35,123 nt of DNA from a bacterium (GTDB lineage: Bacteria > Bacillota > Clostridia > Christensenellales > Aristaeellaceae): contig JAQXJZ010000083.1 of assembly GCA_029009515.1 (NCBI GenBank), positions 1 through 35,123 on the forward strand. The letters run 5' to 3'. Position numbers and translations under genes: made by a program. Every line of letters starts with the position of its first letter. The stretch's first letter is position 1. Below the pieces are notes generated by a model that made no database searches, was not told where the DNA came from, and saw nothing but the letters and a program-made list of their open reading frames with translations. Of this stretch, positions 26,239 to 33,889 are shown piece by piece.

Positions 26239-28566
26239 ATGAAGCTCGTACTCAAGCGCATCCTTCTGCTGGCAATGGCACTGTGCCTGCTGGCTGCATC
26301 GGCCGCGGCTGAAGAGGCTGATACTCTCACCGCCCGTTACGCGTACCGCGGCGGCGAATTCCTGTTTGAAAAAGTATCCCATCCCGAAACGGCCGTGGAA
26401 AACGCGGACGGCATCGTGGATTACATTGGCGCAAGCAGCGTTGCTCCCTATATGCCCGGCGTGAGCGAACAGGGCAGGGGCGACCGCGGCCAGTCCTACA
26501 GCTACTGCTCCGCCTCCTACGGCGACTGGGTGTACATTGGCACCATGTACGGCGGCCTGGGCGCTTCCAGCATTCTGGGCATTGGCATGGGCGGCCTGGA
26601 CAGCGAAATGAGCACCGCCCTCATGCAGGTCATGTACAACGGCAACATGTATCAGGGCGAGCCTGACGGCGGCCATGCCGGCGGCGTGCTGCTGAAGTTC
26701 AACGTCAAGACCGGCGAAACCAAGGTGCTTCTGTCCCGCGACGTGGGCGGAATCATTCCCACCTTCCGCAACGCCATCGAGATGAACGGCAAGCTGTACT
26801 TCGTGGGCATGGTGCTGGACCTGAACAACCCCGACCTCACGCAGGCTGAGATCACCACTGCCATCATGATGCAGAACGGCTTCCCCTGCATCTACGAGGT
26901 GGATCCCGCCAACAACGACAAGATCACCCGCATCTACGACTGCGTGGATATCAAAGGCTTCCGCAAGCTGGTGGCTGACAACGTGTTCACCTCCACCCGC
27001 GCCATCGGCTCCTATCAGGACATGATGATTGCCGGCTGCCTGGATGAGACCAGGGGCGCGTTCCTGGCCATTTCTGCCAATCCTTCCGCCGGTCAGGATT
27101 CCTTCCACGTCATCGCTGAAATGGACGATCTGTTCGGCTATCCCGCCATCAAGCGCTCCGACGCCAACGGCGGCGGTGGTATCTACCAGGTGATTGAGTA
27201 CAACAACGCGCTGTATGTGGTCATCTGCGCGGGCGACGCGGCCAGCCGCAACCCCGAAACCGGCACCCTGCGCGGCTTTGCCATCGTCAAGGGCGTATGC
27301 AACGGCGAACCCACCCGGAAGAGCTCCTGGAAGTGGAGCGTGCTGGCGGGTGATCCTGAAGACGGCGCCAAGTACCCCTTCGCGCTGGATGAAGAGCGCG
27401 TGAGCGCGGTTGCCTGCTCTCTGGAAGTGTACGGCGACTACCTCTACATCGGCGAATACAACGACGTGTCCTCCGCGCTGCAGGGCTTTGTGCTGCGCAA
27501 GGATTTCACCACCCAGGCCACCAACCTCGACCAGTCCATCAACCTCTACCGCATGGACAAGAGCGAGCGCATTGAAAAGGTTGTGGGCGATCCCACCAAG
27601 GCGTTCCCGGTCAGCCTCACCGGCCTTGGCTCCGGCTTTGGCAACCACATGAACCAGTACACCTGGCAGACCACCGTGTACAACGGCAAGATGTACCTGT
27701 CCACCATGGACACCACTACCTTCCTGCGCCCCATCGTGATGTTTGCCAACGGCGATCTCTTCCGCATGGAAGCCGATGAGTGGCGCAGCCAGCTCAACTA
27801 CATCCGCGTGCTGGTGGAACTGATGATGAGCGAGGACGAAGCCGCTGCCGCCAGCCTGAACGCTGACGATCAGGTGCAGCAGGCCACCCAGCGCGCCCGC
27901 GGCCGCCGCAGGAGCCAGAGCGCCTTCTCCCTCACCGGCGAGCAGCAGCGGGCGCTCAGCCGCGAAGCCCGCAGGAACGAGAAGCTGGACATCGCCGTCG
28001 GTAAAAAGCTGCTGGACATCAACGACCGTCTGGAAGCGCTCATCGACAGCTTTGCCACTACCGAAGCCGACGCCTTCGCCGCCGAGTACAACGCTCTGAT
28101 GGCTGATTATGGCGCCATCTCCGACCAGCTGCCCGCCAACATCAAGGCCATGTATGACCTGCTGCTCAACTACGCCACGCAGGAAAACATCGCCGGCATC
28201 GCCCGCTCCATGCAGTACATGACCAACGCTGTGGCCGGTTTTGACCTGTTTGAAATCGCCCACACCGAAAACGGCGGCGTGACGGTGAACACCATCACCG
28301 GCAACGGTTTCGGCGACCGCTACAATCACGGTCTGCGCATCTTTGAAGAGACCGACAACTACTGGCTGGTGGGTACCGCCAATCCCTTCTACGGCACCCA
28401 GCTGTGGCGCGCCGCCAAGGTGGTGGAAGCCCCCGAAGTGCCTGCTGCTCCCGCCGCGCCTGTGCCCAACACCGGCGATGACAGCCACGTCATGATCTGG
28501 GCCGCGCTGATGATTATCTCCTGCGCGTGCATGGGCATGCTGGGCAAAAAGAAAAAGACCGTGTAA
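26239..28566 (+). CDS. Sortase-anchored surface protein with propeller-like repeats
   Basis: A 775-residue exported protein of unrecognised family. A signal peptide (1-24, ASAAAEEA) is followed by about 480 residues of beta-rich sequence with recurring phrases such as YGDWVYIGTMY, NGKLYFVGMV, YGDYLYIGEYN and YNGKMYLSTMD, typical of beta-propeller blades. Residues about 513-650 interrupt this with a charged helical, probably coiled-coil segment (EQQRALSREARRNEK and onwards). A last blade (RYNHGLRIFEETDNYWLVG) follows. The C-terminus is a sorting signal: VPNTG at 742-746, a hydrophobic stretch and KKKK, so sortase should link it to the cell wall. The ATG is only a few bases after AAGGGA, shorter than ideal. 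Role is unknown; binding of an outside ligand is plausible. Confidence 0.8.
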   Translation: MKLVLKRILLLAMALCLLAASAAAEEADTLTARYAYRGGEFLFEKVSHPETAVENADGIVDYIGASSVAPYMPGVSEQGRGDRGQSYSYCSASYGDWVYIGTMYGGLGASSILGIGMGGLDSEMSTALMQVMYNGNMYQGEPDGGHAGGVLLKFNVKTGETKVLLSRDVGGIIPTFRNAIEMNGKLYFVGMVLDLNNPDLTQAEITTAIMMQNGFPCIYEVDPANNDKITRIYDCVDIKGFRKLVADNVFTSTRAIGSYQDMMIAGCLDETRGAFLAISANPSAGQDSFHVIAEMDDLFGYPAIKRSDANGGGGIYQVIEYNNALYVVICAGDAASRNPETGTLRGFAIVKGVCNGEPTRKSSWKWSVLAGDPEDGAKYPFALDEERVSAVACSLEVYGDYLYIGEYNDVSSALQGFVLRKDFTTQATNLDQSINLYRMDKSERIEKVVGDPTKAFPVSLTGLGSGFGNHMNQYTWQTTVYNGKMYLSTMDTTTFLRPIVMFANGDLFRMEADEWRSQLNYIRVLVELMMSEDEAAAASLNADDQVQQATQRARGRRRSQSAFSLTGEQQRALSREARRNEKLDIAVGKKLLDINDRLEALIDSFATTEADAFAAEYNALMADYGAISDQLPANIKAMYDLLLNYATQENIAGIARSMQYMTNAVAGFDLFEIAHTENGGVTVNTITGNGFGDRYNHGLRIFEETDNYWLVGTANPFYGTQLWRAAKVVEAPEVPAAPAAPVPNTGDDSHVMIWAALMIISCACMGMLGKKKKTV

Positions 28567-28578
28567 TTGGCACGGCTG

Positions 28579-28609
28579 CAAAAGGGTCTGCGTCATGCAG
28601 GCCCTTTTT
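28579..28609 (+). terminator. Terminator after the surface-protein gene
   Basis: AAAGGGTCTGC / GCAGGCCCTTT with a 5-base loop and a T-run, 14 bases after the stop codon. Confidence 0.88.
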
Positions 28610-28622
28610 CTTGATCTTTTCA

Positions 28623-28651
28623 TTGAAAAAACGCGGCCCATCCCGTATACT
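28623..28651 (+). promoter_or_regulatory. Promoter of the serine hydrolase gene
   Basis: TTGAAA (28623-28628), 17-base spacer, TATACT (28646-28651), 35 bases before the start codon. Confidence 0.82.
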
Positions 28652-28685
28652 GAAAGGCAGATGCAACAAGCAGGAGGTACCCGAA

Positions 28686-30143
28686 ATGAAAACCATCACC
28701 GCATGGCAGGCAGGTCTGCGCAAGGCGGATCTGCAGGGCTTTCTCGACCGTCTCAGCCAGCATGGCGTGAATATGCACTCCATTCTGATGTCGCGCTTTG
28801 ACAAGCTGTTTTTGGAATGCTACTGGGAGCCTTTCACAGCCGATACGCCCCACCGCATGTACTCCGTCACCAAGAGCTTTGTGGCCATGGCCATCGGCCG
28901 TCTGGCGGATGAGGGCAAGCTGGACCTGGACGATCCCATCATCCGCTATTTCCCGGACAAGCTGCCGCCCGTGGTGCCGGAGCTGCTGAAGAAGCAGACC
29001 ATCCGCCACATGCTGATGATGTGCACCTGCTTTGAAAGCTGCAACTGGTTCCAGCCCCATGTGACCGATCGCCTGCAGTACTACTTTGCCCAAACACCCA
29101 TCAAGCCGTCCGGCACCCTGTTCCACTACGATTCCACCGGCAGCTACGTGCTGGGCGTGCTGGTGGAGCGGCTGAGCGGCATGAGCCTGCTGGATTTCCT
29201 GCGCGACCGTTTCTTCAGCGTCATGGGCGGCTTTGAAAACGCCGAGATTCTGGAAACCATGGACGGCACCCCCTGGGGTGATTCCGGCATGCTGTGCACC
29301 CCGAGGGATCTGATGCGCTTCGCCCGCATGACCATGCATCACGGCCATTGGGATGGTCAGCAGCTCGTCAGCCCCGAGTATGTGGCGCTGGCCACCGGCT
29401 ATCAGAACGACAACAACCTGGAAAACGTGGTCTGCCACGAGCGCTGCGGCTACGGCTACCAGTTCTGGATGGCGCCCCATGGCAGCTTTGCCTTCTACGG
29501 CATGGGCGGACAGTACGCCGTCTGCGTGCCTGAGAAGGATTTCATCTTCGTCTGCACGGGCGATAATCAGCTCAACGCGCGCGACATGCTGCCCGCGCTC
29601 TTCAGCGCGCTGTACGACTGCGTCGTCAGCCGTCTGAGCGATGAGCCGCTGCCCGAAGAGGAGCCCATCTGCCTGCCCCGCCTGCAGCTGCCCGTCGCGC
29701 GCGGCAAGGCGCACAGCGAGTGGGCGGAGCGCATCGGCGGCAAGTGGTACGTCTGCTCGTCCAACCCCATGGGCATCACCCGCTTCTGCCTCACCTTCCC
29801 CGCCGAGGGCGAGGGCGTGCTCACCTACGAAAACGCCCAGGGCGAAAAGCAGCTGCCCTTTGGCTTTGGGCACAACGCCTTTGGCCTCTTCCCGCAGCTG
29901 GGCTATTCCGATCAGCGCGGCAACGTGCACGAAATCACCGATTTCCGCTACCGCTGCGCTGCCTCCGCCGGTTGGGTGGACGAGAACAAGCTGCAGATCA
30001 ACGTGCAGATCATCGACCGCTACCTCGGCCAGCTGGTGATGACCTTCGGCTTCAACGGCACCGACGCGGGCGTGCGCATGGTGAAGAGCGCGGAGGACTT
30101 CCTGCGCGAGTACGAAGGCTGGATGATTGCCAAAATGAAATAA
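28686..30143 (+). CDS. Serine hydrolase of the beta-lactamase (class C / DD-peptidase) family
   Basis: A 485-residue protein with the beta-lactamase-like fold. The nucleophile motif SxxK is S60-VTK63 (RMYSVTKSFVAMAIG), the second motif is Y148-D-S (HYDSTGSYVLG), and the third, KTG-like position is probably FYGMGGQYAV. Residues 1-350 form the catalytic domain; the last 135 or so form a beta-rich domain similar to those trailing esterase-type members. There is no signal peptide, so unlike true beta-lactamases or DD-peptidases it is likely cytoplasmic and acts as an esterase or amidase. AGGAGG supports the ATG; the open frame extends upstream only through the promoter region. Given the nearby xylosidases, deacylation of an imported oligosaccharide is one idea, but the substrate is unknown. 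Confidence 0.85.
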   Translation: MKTITAWQAGLRKADLQGFLDRLSQHGVNMHSILMSRFDKLFLECYWEPFTADTPHRMYSVTKSFVAMAIGRLADEGKLDLDDPIIRYFPDKLPPVVPELLKKQTIRHMLMMCTCFESCNWFQPHVTDRLQYYFAQTPIKPSGTLFHYDSTGSYVLGVLVERLSGMSLLDFLRDRFFSVMGGFENAEILETMDGTPWGDSGMLCTPRDLMRFARMTMHHGHWDGQQLVSPEYVALATGYQNDNNLENVVCHERCGYGYQFWMAPHGSFAFYGMGGQYAVCVPEKDFIFVCTGDNQLNARDMLPALFSALYDCVVSRLSDEPLPEEEPICLPRLQLPVARGKAHSEWAERIGGKWYVCSSNPMGITRFCLTFPAEGEGVLTYENAQGEKQLPFGFGHNAFGLFPQLGYSDQRGNVHEITDFRYRCAASAGWVDENKLQINVQIIDRYLGQLVMTFGFNGTDAGVRMVKSAEDFLREYEGWMIAKMK

Positions 30144-30174
30144 CGCATCGGGGGGCTGTCCGCGCGGCAGCCCC

Positions 30175-30203
30175 TTGACGCATCCATCCGGCGGCGGTAT
30201 ACT
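30175..30203 (+). promoter_or_regulatory. Promoter of the btu operon
   Basis: TTGACG (30175-30180), 17-base spacer, TATACT (30198-30203), starting a leader of about 470 bases. Directly upstream, GGGGCTG / CAGCCCC (about 30151-30174) can form a hairpin without a T-run, possibly ending the preceding transcript. Confidence 0.82.
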
Positions 30204-30222
30204 CAGTCTGACAAATGAATAG

Positions 30223-30405
30223 CCGGTGTATCTGCGCAGCGATGCGCGGCGCTTGTCCGCAAGGAAAAGCGTCATGGGAACACGGATGAAAGTTCCGGGC
30301 TATCCCAGTAACCGTGAAGCTGACGAACGCGCGAATGAAGCCACTGCTCATGCGGGAAGGTGCGCAAGTAGGATGAAGCCAAGCCGGGAGACCTGTTTAC
30401 ACCGT
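30223..30405 (+). promoter_or_regulatory. Cobalamin (B12) riboswitch
   Basis: The aptamer is closed by GGTGTA (30225-30230) pairing with TACACC (30398-30403). It contains the B12-box segment GAAGCCACTG (30337-30346), the GCCGGGAGACC element (30383-30393) and the GGGAACACGGATGAAAG and CCCAGTAACCG segments upstream, in the order seen in cobalamin riboswitches. Binding of adenosylcobalamin or another corrinoid normally lowers expression of the genes downstream. Its position before an ABC transporter of the BtuFCD/FecBCD group is the main reason for assigning that transporter to corrinoid uptake. Confidence 0.93.
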
Positions 30406-30470
30406 GAATCATCTATCCCCTGGGGGTGGGATCTGCTATGCGGCTGACGGCTTGTCCGGCAGTCTGTTTA

Positions 30471-30499
30471 GTGTTCCTCAGGGAGGAACGCTTTTTTTT
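30471..30499 (+). terminator. Riboswitch-controlled terminator
   Basis: GTGTTCCTC pairs with GAGGAACGC around a 3-base loop, followed by eight T. It lies about 65 bases after the aptamer and 180 bases before btuF, so corrinoid binding probably ends transcription here. Its 3' arm is also complementary to 30629-30638 (see findings). Confidence 0.88.
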
Positions 30500-30611
30500 G
30501 CAGGGGCAGTGCCCCTGCACCCCAGACCGCTTCGCGGAACAGACTGCGTATGTTTGGGGCTGCAGCTAAGACCGCCGGTCGGCGGAGGGCCTCCCGGCTC
30601 GCTTGAGTGCA
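30500..30611 (+). repeat. Modular intergenic repeat, copy 2
   Basis: Starts with module A (GCAGGGGCAGTGCCCCTGCA then CCCC), followed by ACCGCTTCGCGG, the link GTATGTTTGGGGCTGCA and module B (AAGACCGCCG ... CGGCTCGCTTGAGTGCA). The first 38 bases differ from copy 3 at only two positions. It lies directly after the riboswitch terminator T-run, inside the leader of btuF. Confidence 0.88.
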
Positions 30612-30629
30612 TGAACCTGCAGCAAAAAC

Positions 30630-30674
30630 GTTCCTCCTGCTGATTCATTTGATCAAAATCAATCAGGAGGGAAC
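30630..30674 (+). promoter_or_regulatory. Hairpin able to hide the btuF ribosome binding site
   Basis: GTTCCTCCTG (30630-30639) is complementary, with one bulged base, to CAGGAGGGAAC (30664-30674), which contains the AGGAGGG ribosome binding site of btuF. An inner TGATT/AATCA pairing extends the stem. The structure would block translation start and may be a second output of the riboswitch. Confidence 0.65.
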
Positions 30675-30679
30675 CCGGT

Positions 30680-31564
30680 ATGACCAAAAAACTTGTTTCT
30701 CTGTTCCTTGCCATGGCGCTTCTGTTCAGCTTTGCGCTGGCGGATGGCGTGCGCGTGACCGACATGTACGGGCGCGAAGTTACTCTCACCGAGCCTGCCA
30801 CGCGCATTGTGGCGCTGTCTCCTGCGGACTGCGAAATCCTCTGCGCGCTTGGCTGCGAGGCGGCGCTGGTGGGCCGCGGCACGTACTGCGATTATCCGGC
30901 CAGCATTCTGGAGGTGCCGGTGGTGGAATCCGGCGCGGAGGCCAATCTGGAGCAGATCATTGCGCTGGCGCCTCAGGTGGTGCTGCTAGCGGACATGGCG
31001 CACTCGGCCGAGTTTGTGCAGGCGCTGGAGAATGTGGGCATCCGTGTGGTGGTCAGCAATGCGGACACCATCGAGGGCGTGTACACGGCCATTGGCAACA
31101 TCGGCGCGCTGATGGGCAAGGAGGCAGAAGCGGAGGCTTTGATCGCCGACATGCAGGGGACGTTTGACGAGATCCGCGCCAAATCCACTCAGAGCGGCAA
31201 GACCGTGTATTTTGAGATTTCGCCCCTGCAGTGGGGCTTGTGGACGGGCGGCGCCGGCACCTTCATGCAGGAGCTTGCGCAGATCTGCGGCGTGGAGAAC
31301 ATCTTTGCCGACGTATCCGGCTGGGCTGAGGTGAGCGAGGAGCAGGTGCTGTCCCGCAACCCGGACTACATTGTGACCACCACGATGTACTTTGGCGAGG
31401 GTCCCACGCCTGCGGAGGAAATCCTGGGCCGTGAAAGCTGGCAGGATGTGACGGCTGTAAAGAACGGCGCGGTATTCAACGCCAACTCCGACGAGGTCAC
31501 CCGTCCCGGCCCCCGTCTGAAGGATGCGGCGGAGGAGCTGTATGCCTTCTTCGAAGGCAAGTGA
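30680..31564 (+). CDS. btuF: Corrinoid ABC transporter substrate-binding protein (BtuF-like)
   Basis: A 294-residue exported binding protein of the periplasmic-binding-protein type 2 family used for siderophores, haem and cobalamin. A signal peptide (1-21, FALA before DG) is followed by VTDMYGREVTLTEPATRIVALSPADCEILCALGC, split here by the usual first lobe start; later landmarks are LEQIIALAPQVVLL, FEISPLQWGLWTGGAGTF and SRNPDYIVTT. Corrinoid specificity is inferred from the riboswitch upstream. AGGAGGG lies 8 bases before the ATG. Oddly, the signal peptide has no lipobox cysteine, although binding proteins of single-membrane bacteria are normally lipoproteins. It is separated from the permease gene by a 148-base gap holding repeat copy 3. 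Confidence 0.88.
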   Translation: MTKKLVSLFLAMALLFSFALADGVRVTDMYGREVTLTEPATRIVALSPADCEILCALGCEAALVGRGTYCDYPASILEVPVVESGAEANLEQIIALAPQVVLLADMAHSAEFVQALENVGIRVVVSNADTIEGVYTAIGNIGALMGKEAEAEALIADMQGTFDEIRAKSTQSGKTVYFEISPLQWGLWTGGAGTFMQELAQICGVENIFADVSGWAEVSEEQVLSRNPDYIVTTTMYFGEGPTPAEEILGRESWQDVTAVKNGAVFNANSDEVTRPGPRLKDAAEELYAFFEGK

Positions 31565-31566
31565 AG

Positions 31567-31668
31567 GCAGGGGCAGTGCCCCTGCACCCCGGGCCGCTTC
31601 GCGGGGATGATTGTACCTGTTTGATTCTGCGCATAAGGCCGCCGGAGCACATGCGGGTGCTCCGGCTA
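31567..31668 (+). repeat. Modular intergenic repeat, copy 3
   Basis: Module A (GCAGGGGCAGTGCCCCTGCA, CCCC, then CCGCTTCGCGG) is nearly identical to copy 2. Module B has AAGGCCGCCGG and the hairpin CCGGAGCAC / GTGCTCCGG, identical to copy 4, but ends in CTATCTC in place of CTCGCTTGAGTGCA. The link differs from copies 1 and 2. It begins two bases after the btuF stop codon and fills most of the gap before btuC. Confidence 0.88.
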
Positions 31669-31712
31669 TCTCATCCGCAGGAAGCCGACCCAATAGAAAA
31701 TCGTCTGTTCAT

Positions 31713-32738
31713 ATGAAAAGCGAGCGTTTTTCCACACTTTCCTATCTTTTCATGACCCTCTCCCTCATCGCTGTCATGCTGCTGTGCATCTGCGTGGGCA
31801 GCGTGTCCATTCCTCTGGGCGATACCGTCACCGCGCTGTGGAACAGCCTGTGGGGGCTTGCGGTGCCGGAGGGCATCTCACGTGCCATCATCCTGCAGGT
31901 GCGTCTGCCGCGCGTGCTGTGCACGGCTTTGTGCGGCGCGTCGCTTTCGCTGTGCGGCGCGGCCATGCAGGGGCTATTGCGCAATCCGCTGGCGGATGGC
32001 TCCACCCTGGGCGTGGCTTCCGGCGCGTCCCTGGGCGCGGTGCTGGCGCTGGCGTTTGGCATTTCCATCCCCGGCTTTGCTCACGGCGGCGTGATGGGCA
32101 TGGCCATGCTGTTCGCGTTTCTCTCGCTCATGCTCATTCTGGCGCTGGCCTATGCGCTGGACCGCAACCTGGCCACCAGCAGCATCATCCTCATCGGCGT
32201 CATCTTCACCATGTTCGTCTCCAGCCTCATAAACCTCATCATCGCCTTTGCGGGCAACAAGGTCAAATCCATCACCTTCTGGACCATGGGTTCGCTCAGC
32301 GGCAGCACCATGGGCTACGCGGGGCTGATGGCGCTGACGCTGCTTGTGTGCGGCGGCGTAATTGTGCTGCACGCCCGCGAGCTGAACGCCTTTGCCGTGG
32401 GTGAGGACAACGCGCGCCACATCGGCGTGGACGTGCGCCGGGTGAAGCTGATCATCCTCATTTCGGTATCGGCGCTCATTGGCGTATGCGTATCCATCGG
32501 CGGCACCATCGCCTTTGTGGGCCTTGTGGTGCCGCACATGACGCGCATGCTCACCGGCCCCAATCACAGGCGGCTGCTGCCCGCTTCGCTGTTTTTCGGG
32601 GCCATCTTCCTGATGCTGGCGGATCTTGTTGGGCGCACCATCCTCAATCCCATCGAGCTGCCCATCGGCGTGGTGACCTCGCTGGTGGGTGCGGTGCTGT
32701 TCGTCATCATCTTCTACCGCACAAGAAAGGGGCGATGA
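31713..32738 (+). CDS. btuC: Corrinoid ABC transporter permease (BtuC/FecCD family)
   Basis: A 341-residue permease with about ten transmembrane helices. Family landmarks include LQVRLPRVLCTALCGASLSLCGAAM broken over the first helices, GLLRNPLADGSTLGV, and near the C-terminus GGTIAFVGLVVPHMTRML, the segment that contacts the ATPase. The ATG at 31713 gives the usual N-terminus; earlier in-frame codons fall in the repeat and are rejected. No convincing ribosome binding site precedes it, so it may be weakly translated or depend on structure in the repeat-bearing gap. It ends three bases before the ATPase gene. With btuF and btuD it forms an importer in the cytoplasmic membrane. Confidence 0.92.
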   Translation: MKSERFSTLSYLFMTLSLIAVMLLCICVGSVSIPLGDTVTALWNSLWGLAVPEGISRAIILQVRLPRVLCTALCGASLSLCGAAMQGLLRNPLADGSTLGVASGASLGAVLALAFGISIPGFAHGGVMGMAMLFAFLSLMLILALAYALDRNLATSSIILIGVIFTMFVSSLINLIIAFAGNKVKSITFWTMGSLSGSTMGYAGLMALTLLVCGGVIVLHARELNAFAVGEDNARHIGVDVRRVKLIILISVSALIGVCVSIGGTIAFVGLVVPHMTRMLTGPNHRRLLPASLFFGAIFLMLADLVGRTILNPIELPIGVVTSLVGAVLFVIIFYRTRKGR

Positions 32739-32741
32739 TCC

Positions 32742-33497
32742 ATGCTGAAGGCAAGCCATCTCACGGTTCGCTATGGCCGCCGCACGGTGGTGGATGATCT
32801 GTCCTTTTCGCTGGAAGAGGGGCAGTGGCTCATGCTCTGCGGCCCCAACGGCGCGGGCAAATCCTCTTTGGTGAGCGCGCTTTCGCGCCTCGTTCCCTGC
32901 ACGGGCACGGTCACGCTGGACGGACGCGATGTGCGCGCCCTCAAGCCCGGCGCGCTTGCGCAGCGCATGGGCGTACTGAGCCAGCACAACCATGTCGGCT
33001 ACGATTACACCGTGGAGGAGATTGTGCGGCTGGGGCGCTATGCGCACCGGCGCGGGTTTCTTTCGTCTCAGGATGCGGATGGCGAAAAGCAGGTGGAGCG
33101 CGCCCTTGCGCTGACCGGCATGACGGAATTGCGCCATCAGAGCGTGCTCACGCTTTCCGGCGGCGAGCGGCAGCGCGCGTTTCTGGCGCAGGTCTTTGCG
33201 CAGGATCCGCAGCTGCTCATTCTGGACGAGCCGGCCAACCATCTCGATCTCATCTATCAGAAGCATGTGTTTTCGCTCATCGCCGAGTGGCTGAAGACGC
33301 CGGGCAGGGCGGTATTGTCCGTGGTGCATGATCTGAGCCTTGCGCGCATGTACGGCACGCACGCGCTGCTTCTGCACGAAGGCCGCTGCGCCGCGCAGGG
33401 CGCGCTGGCGGATGTGCTCACGCCGGACAAGCTGCAGTCTGTCTACGGCATGGATGTACACGGCTGGATGCGCAGTCTGCTTACGCAGTGGGAATAA
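32742..33497 (+). CDS. btuD: Corrinoid ABC transporter ATP-binding protein (BtuD/FecE family)
   Basis: A 251-residue ABC ATPase that powers the importer from the cytoplasmic face. Walker A is GPNGAGKS (34-41), the Q-loop is LSQHN (79-83), the signature LSGGERQ (138-144), Walker B LLILDEP (158-164), the D-loop NHLD and the switch histidine H196 in VVHDLSLA. Length and order are those of the iron-siderophore/B12 subfamily. The start lies three bases after the btuC stop. The terminator stem begins inside the last codons and its loop contains the stop codon, so gene end and terminator are merged. Confidence 0.95.
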   Translation: MLKASHLTVRYGRRTVVDDLSFSLEEGQWLMLCGPNGAGKSSLVSALSRLVPCTGTVTLDGRDVRALKPGALAQRMGVLSQHNHVGYDYTVEEIVRLGRYAHRRGFLSSQDADGEKQVERALALTGMTELRHQSVLTLSGGERQRAFLAQVFAQDPQLLILDEPANHLDLIYQKHVFSLIAEWLKTPGRAVLSVVHDLSLARMYGTHALLLHEGRCAAQGALADVLTPDKLQSVYGMDVHGWMRSLLTQWE

Positions 33498-33516
33498 AAC
33501 ATTCCCACTGTTTTTT
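33486..33516 (+). terminator. Terminator of the btu operon, overlapping the btuD end
   Basis: CAGTGGGAA (33486-33494) pairs with TTCCCACTG (33502-33510); the loop holds the btuD stop codon TAA; T6 follows. Confidence 0.9.
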
Positions 33517-33581
33517 GTTTCACTCTGCGCATTGCTGGGTATGCTCCTATCATCCATCGAAGCGGCACAAGGAGAACCACC

Positions 33582-33815
33582 ATGCAGGCTACCCTCAGCA
33601 TCAGCGGCAGCACCCGCCTTGCGGATCTGCTGGCCGGTTACCCCTTTCTGCGTCAGCATCTGCCTTCTGTGCATCCGCGCTTTGCCATGCTCAGCACGCC
33701 TCTGGCGTCCATGATGCTGAAAAAAGCCACCATCGAGGAAATGTGCCGCCGCTCCGGCATGGCGCAGGATCATCTCATCTGCGCGCTGGAAGGCCTCATC
33801 CTCCACCATCTGTGA
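33582..33815 (+). CDS. Small DUF1858-domain protein
   Basis: A 77-residue soluble protein fully made of a DUF1858-like domain. The pattern RLADLLAGYPFLRQHL, then MLSTPLASMMLKKATIEEMC and a C-terminal helix with hydrophobic repeats, matches small helical DUF1858 proteins, which in Clostridia often stand next to redox or iron-sulfur enzymes; no biochemical role is established that I know of. AAGGAG lies about 9 bases before the ATG. It sits between two terminators (33486-33516 and 33838-33868) and so forms its own transcript; a weak TATGCT near 33537 may be its -10. Confidence 0.78.
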   Translation: MQATLSISGSTRLADLLAGYPFLRQHLPSVHPRFAMLSTPLASMMLKKATIEEMCRRSGMAQDHLICALEGLILHHL

Positions 33816-33837
33816 TGACTCCTTCCCTTCCTTCTTC

Positions 33838-33868
33838 GCCGCCCGGTTAGCTGCCGGGCGGCATTTTT
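33838..33868 (+). terminator. Terminator after the DUF1858 gene
   Basis: GCCGCCCGG / CCGGGCGGC with a 7-base loop, followed by A and T5. Confidence 0.9.
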
Positions 33869-33889
33869 GCGCATGTTACGAAAAAACAA

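Noticed and set aside
30205-30680. Possible small open frames in the 470-base region before btuF
   Set aside because: The region is fully explained by the cobalamin riboswitch, its terminator, a repeat copy and the btuF leader hairpin; no frame has a good start signal.
31611-31712. N-terminal extension of btuC from an upstream TTG
   Set aside because: The extra residues are encoded by repeat copy 3 and do not resemble a permease; the ATG at 31713 gives the usual N-terminus.
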